This document shows, piece by piece, positions 53,510-60,112 of a stretch of 64,000 bases of DNA (position 1 is the first letter of the stretch; the number at the start of each line of letters is the position of its first letter). The position numbers were made by a program, and so were the translations under genes. The stretch lies in contig NZ_CP017641.1 in the NCBI RefSeq assembly GCF_001983935.1, forward strand, positions 1,426,001-1,490,000, written 5' to 3'. This DNA is from Fuerstiella marisgermanici. GTDB lineage: Bacteria > Planctomycetota > Planctomycetia > Planctomycetales > Planctomycetaceae. The notes beneath the pieces were generated by a model. It saw only the letters and a program-made list of their open reading frames with translations, did no database searches and was not told the origin of the DNA.

Positions 53510-53968
53510 GGGTTTGTTTGCGTCGTGGTACTTGTGGAATCCGAGTGCAATCTGTTTCAGGTTGTATTTGCACTGAGTACGTCTTGCGGGTTCACGAGCT
53601 CCTTCGGTGGTTGCAATTGTCAAACCAACAATTGTGACCAGAAGGGTCGCCCAGCCACCGATAGCGCCGACGACCACACCTTTGCCGTATCCACGTTCGC
53701 GATAGACGGCTCGGATATGAAGGCACACGGACGATGGCAAAGCAATCAGCAGGAACGCGAATGTGAAGCTGTCGATTCTTATCAGGCCGACTGGGGACAA
53801 GGTCATGACCACGATTATAAGGAACACCCCGGTGACTACAGCGAACGTGAATTCCCAGAGTACGGCCCACCCTGCCCGAAAAATCGCAATCGATACGGCA
53901 ACGGTAATCGCGAACAAGAACATAAGCAGTGGCCACCAGTTGGTCTGGTCGGGAGGAAATTCATACAT
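53510..53968 (-). pseudogene. 5' half of the split DUF1559 gene, with an unusual multi-helix N-terminus
   Basis: Starts at ATG 53966-53968 with GAGGGGA upstream and is open for ~153 codons to the IS end, where the inverted repeat supplies a stop (53507). It encodes four predicted helices (WWPLLMFLFAITVAVSIAIF; WEFTFAVVTGVFLIIVVM; SFTFAFLLIALPSSVCL; GGWATLLVTIVGLTIA) followed by RRTQCKYNLKQIALGFHKYH, the DUF1559 N-terminal motif. Most DUF1559 proteins have one pilin-like helix instead. The other half is at 49036-49599. Truncated, so presumably non-functional. Confidence 0.82.
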
Positions 53969-54057
53969 GCGGCATCTTCCCCTCAAAGTTACTCTGTTCG
54001 GAATTGACGCATTTCCACCCTTGTAGGCGTCATCGCTCCGCGTGATGAGCAACCAGT

Positions 54058-54195
54058 TTGCGGCCGCGACAAATCCGGGGCTATCGACACATCCACGTGA
54101 TCTGTGACAACGCATCGTTCGATTCCAGTCGGGTTGTGTGCGAATACCTTTATCGCTGGAGACACCGAAACACGATTCATTTTTTGCCCGCTTAT
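54058..54195 (+). pseudogene. IS630-family transposase fragment (upstream part)
   Basis: The frame reads RGYRHIHVICDNASFDSSRV, then EYLYRWRHRNTIHFLPAY, the second catalytic aspartate block (V-I-C-D-N-A-S) of IS630/DDE_3 transposases. No full N-terminal part is present upstream; stops precede it. It is cut at 54195 by an IS66 element and continues at 55767. Confidence 0.78.
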
Positions 54196-55766
54196 GTAGC
54201 TGTCCATTTCAGCTTGGAGACTGGTCTTTTTCTGTCGGTTAGATTTTGATACGACAGGTGGATGGACACGGATGTCAGTCAGATCATCGCTGTGGAAGTG
54301 AAGCAGCTTGTGCTTAGCCTGCAGCGTGAGGTTGCGGAGCTGCGGGACGAGAACCGGCGGCTGCGTGATCGGATTGAAGAGCTCGAAGGTAAGAACCCCA
54401 CAGAGCGACTCGACGAGGCGTTTTCGGTGACGGCGGAAGAGAGACGCCGCGCTGAAACGGGCCGCCGAAAAGGTCGCAAAAAACAATCCTCGGCGCGTCG
54501 CGGTCGTCGCACAACCGAGCAGAAAGCGGACAACGCCGAACGACGCGAACTCATTCTGCCGGAAGGTTACAACGTCGCAGAGTGCCGTTTCGTTCGGGAA
54601 CGTTTCGTCTGGAGAGTGATCAACGGCCAAGCCGTGCAGGTCGTCTATGAAATCTATCACGGCCCCAACGGCGAGAAATCCGAAATTCCGGGCGTGTGGC
54701 CGCGGTCCGAATTCGGCATTGAAGTTCATATCGCGCTGGCTCGCATTGTGACCATCACGGGACTGTCGATCGACAAGACGTGTGCATTGATTGAATTCTT
54801 CTGGAATCTGCCGCTCGGCAAATCCCAGGCGGACGCTCTGTTGAATCAACTGGCACGGCGTTGGGAACAGGAATTCGAATCTCTGTGTGACCTGATGGCG
54901 TTCAGTGCGATTGTGCATGCAGACGAAACCAGTTGGAGTATCAACAGCGTGTGGGCTTTTTTGTCGGAGAAGGCGCGCGTGCTGATCTTCGGATGCCGCA
55001 AAGACGGCGACACACTGGCTCAGATCCTGTCGAAAGAATTGTTTGGAGGCGTGCTTGTTTCGGACGATGCGGCCGTGTACCGAGGTTTCAGTCACGCACA
55101 GAAATGCTGGGCTCACCTGCTGCGGAAGGCCATCCGTCTGACGCTGCTGAAGCCGGACAACGAAGAGTACCAGCGACTGCTCGACGGCCTGCTGGAAATT
55201 TTCTACGCGGCCAAACGCCACGCCGCCGATGGTCGTCTTGGCGATGCCGGTCGTGCGGCGAAGGTCGATGAACTTGATAACACGCTGGCGGCTCTGCTGG
55301 TGCGTTACTGCGCCGAGGATTCCGATGTTCGGGCGGCCGACTTCGGCAAGGATTTTGACAACCTGGTCTCAGAACTGATTCGGCTGATGACGGAAGAGGA
55401 GTTGTTTTGTTTTGTGACAAGCCCGGCCGCGCCAGCAACGAACAACGAAGCGGAACGCAGTCTTCGCGGCGCGGCCATGGACCGTCGCACAGGTCGAACG
55501 AGCAAAACATCGAAGGGAGCCCGTCGCCGCAGCATTCTTACAAGCGTCCTGGAATCGCTGAATCTCCATCTGAAAACACCAACGCTCAGTTCCGTGGTGG
55601 CCGAGGTCATGACGTGGCAGCAGGATGGATTCAGTCTGTTTGATCGACTGAAACTTGAAGTCGGCCTGACCTCCGCGCCGCCCGGTCAGTCGCGACTGTC
55701 CAAACTCGTCCCCGCCAACTGAACACCACACCTCACGCTGCGCACCACGCGGAAATGGACAGCTAC
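54196..55766 (+). mobile_element. IS66-family element, minimal (TnpC only)
   Basis: 1571 bp bounded by 15-bp inverted repeats gtagctgtccatttc (54196-54210) and gaaatggacagctac (55752-55766). It encodes one transposase and none of the small tnpA/tnpB genes of typical IS66. The direct repeat CGCTTAT flanks both ends (7 bp exact, 8 bp with one mismatch), matching the 8-bp duplications of IS66. It sits in the codon-aligned gap of an IS630 transposase gene. Confidence 0.85.
54262..55722 (+). CDS. IS66-family transposase (TnpC)
   Basis: 486 residues. Order: N-terminal leucine-zipper coiled coil (LVLSLQREVAELRDENRRLRDRI), a basic low-complexity linker (RRKGRKKQSSARRGRRT), and the IS66 DDE domain with Asp in HADETSW, Asp in VSDDAAVYRGF and Glu in NNEAERSLRG. 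SIDKTCALIEFFWNLPLG and KCWAHLLRKA are family blocks. It catalyses cut-and-paste or copy transposition. The gene appears intact. Confidence 0.93.
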   Translation: MDTDVSQIIAVEVKQLVLSLQREVAELRDENRRLRDRIEELEGKNPTERLDEAFSVTAEERRRAETGRRKGRKKQSSARRGRRTTEQKADNAERRELILPEGYNVAECRFVRERFVWRVINGQAVQVVYEIYHGPNGEKSEIPGVWPRSEFGIEVHIALARIVTITGLSIDKTCALIEFFWNLPLGKSQADALLNQLARRWEQEFESLCDLMAFSAIVHADETSWSINSVWAFLSEKARVLIFGCRKDGDTLAQILSKELFGGVLVSDDAAVYRGFSHAQKCWAHLLRKAIRLTLLKPDNEEYQRLLDGLLEIFYAAKRHAADGRLGDAGRAAKVDELDNTLAALLVRYCAEDSDVRAADFGKDFDNLVSELIRLMTEEELFCFVTSPAAPATNNEAERSLRGAAMDRRTGRTSKTSKGARRRSILTSVLESLNLHLKTPTLSSVVAEVMTWQQDGFSLFDRLKLEVGLTSAPPGQSRLSKLVPAN

Positions 55767-55946
55767 CACGCTTATGCACCGTAAACAAACCCCATCGAAC
55801 GAGTCTGGTGGCATAGGCACGAAGTCATCACTCGCAACTACAAATGCGAAGGCATCGAAGAACTCGTCGAGCACGTCTATGAATGGTTCGACACTCAAAG
55901 ATTCTTTGAAGTCAAAACAACAGTCAAGTATCCAATCGCAGCATGA
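55767..55946 (+). pseudogene. IS630-family transposase fragment (downstream part, with internal stop)
   Basis: The frame at 55770 reads AYAP-stop-TNPIERVWWHRHEVITRNYK and ELVEHVYEWFDTQRFFEV to TGA at 55944-55946. This is the C-terminal IS630 block with the catalytic glutamate in T-N-P-I-E-R-V-W-W. A TAA (55782-55784) replaces the codon that is normally E or D. It joins the 54058 fragment once the IS66 element is removed, so the IS630 copy had a premature stop either before or after the IS66 insertion. Confidence 0.8.
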
Positions 55947-56084
55947 GCGCTCTCAGTGTGATGAGGAGCTATTTGGGTACTTCACATTCAGAATCCACTG
56001 GCATTTTTGACGAATGAAGCAAGGGGCCTTCTTATGTTCTCCGCAGCCCCAATAGCCGACGAGACGAGTCAATAATTCGTTTCC

Positions 56085-56186
56085 TTACAAAGTCTCCTCA
56101 GAGGCTAAGACTCCCTGGGTCATCGCACTGGAACACGTGACCACGGCAAGGCACATACAACAGATCGCAAGTGTTGGACGAGGCAT
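56085..56186 (-). CDS. Short secreted peptide (33 aa)
   Basis: ATG at 56184-56186 with AAAGGAG 7 bp upstream; stop TAA at 56085-56087. The 33 residues begin MPRPTLAICCMCLAVVTCSS and end GVLASEETL, a positively charged start, hydrophobic core and polar C-terminus as in a signal peptide with a few mature residues. Too short to assign a family. The strong ribosome site argues for translation. Confidence 0.45.
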   Translation of the reverse strand: MPRPTLAICCMCLAVVTCSSAMTQGVLASEETL

Positions 56187-56315
56187 GGTGTCACTCCTTT
56201 AACACTTGACAGCGAACGCTTAGCTTAACCCCGGCAGCGGCCAGGTAATTTCGATTTCAGAACACGCCCGATCCACCGTTCGGGTTCACCGCATTATTCG
56301 CTCTGTCTCCGTTTC

Positions 56316-56729
56316 TCAGGCATCTGGGAAATTGGCACCAACTGTAAAGAATGCAAACACCGACATCAGGAGTGCGGCAAAGGTCGCTGGAATCCATTTT
56401 CGCTGAGACTTCTTCACACAGGCTACGATCGTCAAAACCAGGTTGATAAAACCCGATGCCGCTGTCGCAATGAGGAGAATTGGCCAGAGGCCAAACCATA
56501 AGGACCACATGTTCATTCCGGATTCCGATCCAGCGACAAACTGGGCAACAGTCGCTCCACGGCCTATCAGGAAGACGTAGATCATAATAATGGCAACTGC
56601 TGAGGGAACAAGATGGGATACTGTCACCGCGCCAAGGTGGAGTCGCCTGCAATGGCCCCACACGTACCCGGCGATCAGGTAGACACACCAGCATGCCAGA
56701 TAAGCAAACAAGATGGTTCGGTTTTCCAT
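56316..56729 (-). CDS. Small four-helix membrane protein
   Basis: 137 residues from ATG 56727-56729. Helices: ILFAYLACWCVYLIAGYVWG, LVPSAVAIIMIYVFLIG, MWSLWFGLWPILLIATAASGF-INLVLTIVACV, and WIPATFAALLMSVFAFFTVG. No conserved catalytic motif; no family recognised. It is 107 bp downstream of the LRR gene on the same strand. The frame could be read from earlier in-frame starts up to 56855, but those precede the ribosome-site-like area and overlap the LRR gene. Confidence 0.6.
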   Translation of the reverse strand: MENRTILFAYLACWCVYLIAGYVWGHCRRLHLGAVTVSHLVPSAVAIIMIYVFLIGRGATVAQFVAGSESGMNMWSLWFGLWPILLIATAASGFINLVLTIVACVKKSQRKWIPATFAALLMSVFAFFTVGANFPDA

Positions 56730-56836
56730 GGGCGAACGACCAAGACCAGCCGGTTGCCGCGACTGGCGTGCTATGGGAGAAATCACGGTGGCACTTCGGA
56801 TGCATCTTTTGGTTATGTCGCCGTATTCGAACTCCA

Positions 56837-57778
56837 CTATCTGTGGATTCGGCATTTCGGCAATTTGAGTTCCAGTGATTCGATGTACTCAACGGCAATT
56901 CGATTGCCAGAAATATGAAGAGACTTGAGATGGGTCAAACCGTGTAGATGTTGCAGACCTGGGCCACGCACGTGGGAGCTTCCAATATCGAGGTACTGAA
57001 GTGCGCTAAGTTTACTCAAGGTAGCAAGTCCTTGATCAGAAACCAGGCTGTCTGCCACGATGAGCGTTTCGAGGTCTGGGATGTGTGCAACTTGCGCAAG
57101 GTCTTTGTCGTCAATTACTCCTCCACCGAGGAAATGCACTGTTCCGATCCACTTTGAGCGTTCCTTGAGACGGTGGATTCTTTCGCCGTGATCAACATAA
57201 AGCGTCAGCTTGGTAACGTCGTGGTCGATGCTCGGAAGCGCCTTTGCGAGCATTGCTGCACCTGCCGAAGTGACCTTGGTCTCGGAGAGGCTCATGTTTT
57301 GAACCCCCTTCAGTTTAGCGAGATGCTTCAAGCCAGCATCAGTGATTCGTGTTCCGTCAAGGTAGAGAAAAGACAGCGACTGAAGCGTACTAAGGTGAGC
57401 AAGACCACAGTCTGTAGTTTTCGTGAAACTCAGATTTAGCGTTTCGAGGGAAGGCATGGTTTTTAGGTGTTTGAGCCCGGCGTCGGTAATGCGCGTTCCG
57501 TGCAAGTCAAGAAGTTCAAGTTTCGGAAGGTGCCGCAACAAGGCAAGGTGTTTGTCGTGTATCGCCGTTGACGCGTTGGCATCGAGGTACAGGACGCGCT
57601 CACCAGCTTCGCCGGGAAACTTTTTCAGGTAGTTGATCTCTGCGCCAAGCGCCTTGAATTTGTCTATCGTCATCTGCTGCTCGACCGTCAGTACAGATGC
57701 GTCGTCAGAGAGATCTTTCGAGGCGATATTGACCTGGCACGCCAGAAGTTGGCAACAGGCGAGTATCTGAAGCCACAT
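56837..57778 (-). CDS. Leucine-rich-repeat protein, exported
   Basis: 313 residues from ATG 57776-57778 with AAGGAG 8 bp upstream. N-terminus MWLQILACCQLLACQVN contains a lipoprotein-like signal (L-A-C). Residues ~75-310 are ~24-residue LRRs of the cysteine-containing type (LELLDLHGTRITDAGLKHLK; SLETLNLSFTKTTDCGLAHL; SFLYLDGTRITDAGLKHLAK), as in internalin-like or RNI-like planctomycete proteins. Likely envelope-located protein-interaction scaffold; partner unknown. The downstream small membrane gene is on the same strand. Confidence 0.8.
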   Translation of the reverse strand: MWLQILACCQLLACQVNIASKDLSDDASVLTVEQQMTIDKFKALGAEINYLKKFPGEAGERVLYLDANASTAIHDKHLALLRHLPKLELLDLHGTRITDAGLKHLKTMPSLETLNLSFTKTTDCGLAHLSTLQSLSFLYLDGTRITDAGLKHLAKLKGVQNMSLSETKVTSAGAAMLAKALPSIDHDVTKLTLYVDHGERIHRLKERSKWIGTVHFLGGGVIDDKDLAQVAHIPDLETLIVADSLVSDQGLATLSKLSALQYLDIGSSHVRGPGLQHLHGLTHLKSLHISGNRIAVEYIESLELKLPKCRIHR

Positions 57779-57972
57779 TATTGAGCTCCTTGCGACGTAA
57801 CGCTTCGCGTAACCAGGTAGCGGTTGATGATCGATGTGAGTGCTGGCCGACCACAACTCAGCTGCATAATGTTGTCATGCGACCGGTGGCCGTGGTTTGC
57901 GGTTTTTCAGCCGTGCGTTCCTTTGACTGTGCAATTCCGTCAGCTTGTCTTCTGGAATAAGCCCATGATCCG

Positions 57973-58293
57973 CTAAGTCGGCCGAAATATAGACGCCGAA
58001 TCGCTGGGGATGTGTCGGAACTCGCGAATTATTGCCAGGTATTTTGATGTTACAGGGTAGGCCAGTAACGCCTCTTTGCTCGGCACAGATTCCTTTTTTG
58101 GGTTTACGATAGTGATTAACACGGTGGACCATACTGTTGAGGCGGCAATTGACTTCAGGGATGTCGCATCATTGCAGCGGAAGCGAACGTGAACCTGTTG
58201 TCGATCAGGCACGGAGAAGACGGCGGCTGAAGTTACGCCGGGATATGTGAGAAGTAGAGAACTAATGTCATCGAGAGATTGGTGATCGGTCAT
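57973..58293 (-). CDS. Hypothetical protein, uncertain (possible frameshifted gene)
   Basis: 106 residues from ATG 58291-58293 beginning MTDHQSLDDISSLLLTYPGV; plausible composition but no domain recognised. Around 57875-58010 a different frame reads FGVYISADLADHGLIPEDKL to a stop at 57875, which also looks protein-like. The two may be one gene with a frameshift near 58010, or one of them may be spurious. No ribosome site is clear. Treat as provisional. Confidence 0.35.
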   Translation of the reverse strand: MTDHQSLDDISSLLLTYPGVTSAAVFSVPDRQQVHVRFRCNDATSLKSIAASTVWSTVLITIVNPKKESVPSKEALLAYPVTSKYLAIIREFRHIPSDSASIFRPT

Positions 58294-58453
58294 TATGAAG
58301 CGAACTGGCGTTCGCGGTGACGCAGGGGGAAAACACTTCAAATCGTGGAATTCCATTTATGACTGTTATCGCATACCGCTTAGCATCAGCGGGTTGCGAC
58401 AATTGATGCCCCATATGAAAACGCACCGACCGTAACTTGGCCGCATGCTGTTA

Positions 58454-58741
58454 CTATTTTGCCGTGTCTTTTTTCTGTTGCCGCAGCAGAATGTGCAAGG
58501 ATCTCTGCTTCTCACGCTGTTTGATGGCGTGAAGTTTGCCTGAGATTTGATCACAATTTGGGCTGGGCGGAAGTGGTTCTGGATACGACACACGGAGGAT
58601 CATTTGAGATTCGGTAGGTGAAAGATCTAAGTCGTCCACAGGCATAGCATGGACTGTCCCGTCGTAGTCGAGTGCGAATATCTGGCCATTCCTGGGGATC
58701 GAGAGCGTGCGATCAACGAAGAAAATCTCCCTGGAGCCAGG
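58454..58741 (-). pseudogene. Truncated coding fragment of unknown family
   Basis: The minus strand is open for 95 codons after a TGA at 58742-58744, reading EIFFVDRTLSIPRNGQIFAL and DYDGTVHAMPVDDLDLSPTE, ending in a Lys/Gln-rich tail. The smooth protein-like sequence before the only ATG (58645) suggests the true N-terminus has been lost to the GC-rich sequence upstream. A short intact gene from 58645 is the alternative. Confidence 0.45.
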
Positions 58742-58744
58742 TCA

Positions 58745-59076
58745 TCAGCGCCTCGATTCGCGCCGTCTGAGGCCGAGACGCCTCGGCGGGCGATGGCGTG
58801 GGACGCGGGTGAAAGAATTGGTGTGCGCGGTCGGGAGACCCCCGCACAGCGCGACCCGTGCACAGCGCGGAGGGTTCAGGAAGGTCACGTCGCGTTGCCG
58901 CCGCTGGGATGAATCAGGACAGCATTCCCCGACGCGCACCCGTGCGGTGTGCCTCACCGTTCGGTCGCTTCCGCAGGGCGTGGTGATTGCGTATTCTGGA
59001 CGAAACGAATTCGATCAGGATCTCTGAGAGGAATTCCTGATACTCGCGAATCATCAATGACACGAACGGGCAATCA
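58745..59076. other. GC-rich region without a confident gene
   Basis: 332 bp of higher GC content than neighbours (58745-58990), with a hairpin CCG-AA-CGGTG-AGGCA-CACCG-CA-CGG on the minus strand near 58944-58966. I compared it with group II intron domain V and rejected that. It may be a decayed mobile element or insertion remnant. Confidence 0.3.
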
Positions 59077-60111
59077 ATGACACGTTCTAAACAACCGGAT
59101 GTGATCGGTACAGTGGGCCAAACATCTTCACACTTGGCCGACTTGACTTTGGAACGAGTGACGCGACGCGGATTTGTTTTGACCACGGTTGCTCTGGGAA
59201 CGGCAGCGGTGTCGGAGTCTGCCGCATGGGGAGCGGAAGCGAAAGTGGAACCGGTTCCGATCATTGATTCGCACATCCATCTGTTTGACGGCTCGCGTCC
59301 CCAAGGCGCTCCGTACGTTGGTCCGGGTGGCAGTTCGCCCACCATTTCACTGCCCGCTGACTATCGAAAACTGGCCGTTCCCCTGGGAATCACGGGCGCC
59401 ATCAAGGTCGAAGCCAGTCCGTGGGTCGAAGACAACCTGTGGGCGCTGCAGGTCATGCAGTCGGACGACATGATGCTCGGGCTGGTTGGCAATCTGCGGC
59501 CGGAGAAGCCGGACTTCCCCGAATTGCTCGTTCGCCACGCAAAGAATCCGCTGTATCGAGGCATTCGGCATGGCAACCTGTGGGGCTATGATCTCACGAA
59601 GATGGTCAGCGACGATGCGTTTATGAAGGGTATGCGTTTGCTGTCCGACCTTGACCTGTCGCTGGACATTGCCAACCCGACGGTGCCGTTGCTGGAAGCT
59701 GTCGTGCAGCTTAACCACAGCGTTCCGGATTTGCGCATCATCATCGATCACCTGCCGGGGCTGGAACCGACGGCGGATACATTGGCGGCGTACGATAACG
59801 TTCTGAAAGTTCTGCACAGTCGAAAGAATGTCTTCGTCAAACTGTCGGCCGTGATTCATCGCATCGCAGGTAAGGTCGTCAAAGATCTGGAGGTGCATCG
59901 TCCGCGGCTGGACCGATTGATCGACGTGTTCGGTGACGACCGAATTATCTTCGGCAGCGACTGGCCGAACAGTGACGGAGTGGCTTCGCTGGATGAGGTC
60001 GTGGGCATCGTGAAAGAGTACTTTGCTGACAAGCCGCGAGAGGTGCAGGAAAAGTACTTCTGGAAGAATTCCGTCACGGCCTACAAGTGGAAAGCGAAAA
60101 AGGACCGTTGA
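59077..60111 (+). CDS. Tat-exported amidohydrolase-family metal-dependent hydrolase
   Basis: 344 residues. The twin-arginine signal is VTRRGFVLTTVALGTAAVSESAAWG. The mature TIM barrel opens with PIIDSHIHLFDG (metal H-x-H), has GITGAIKVEAS, RGIRHGNLWG, IIIDHLPGLEPT and ends with the active-site Asp in IIFGSDWPNSDG, the amidohydrolase_2 layout of 2-pyrone-4,6-dicarboxylate lactonase-like enzymes. Substrate unknown. Its stop is 1 bp from the next gene, so it is cotranscribed with the dehydrogenase/cytochrome. Confidence 0.9.
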   Translation: MTRSKQPDVIGTVGQTSSHLADLTLERVTRRGFVLTTVALGTAAVSESAAWGAEAKVEPVPIIDSHIHLFDGSRPQGAPYVGPGGSSPTISLPADYRKLAVPLGITGAIKVEASPWVEDNLWALQVMQSDDMMLGLVGNLRPEKPDFPELLVRHAKNPLYRGIRHGNLWGYDLTKMVSDDAFMKGMRLLSDLDLSLDIANPTVPLLEAVVQLNHSVPDLRIIIDHLPGLEPTADTLAAYDNVLKVLHSRKNVFVKLSAVIHRIAGKVVKDLEVHRPRLDRLIDVFGDDRIIFGSDWPNSDGVASLDEVVGIVKEYFADKPREVQEKYFWKNSVTAYKWKAKKDR

Positions 60112-60112
60112 C

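Noticed and set aside
53485-53512. Exact target duplication of the IS3 element
   Set aside because: Flanks are GTG and GGG; a clean 3-bp repeat is absent, so I do not claim one.
58944-58966. Group II intron domain V
   Set aside because: The hairpin has a 5-nt loop and lacks the AGC catalytic triad and expected stem length.
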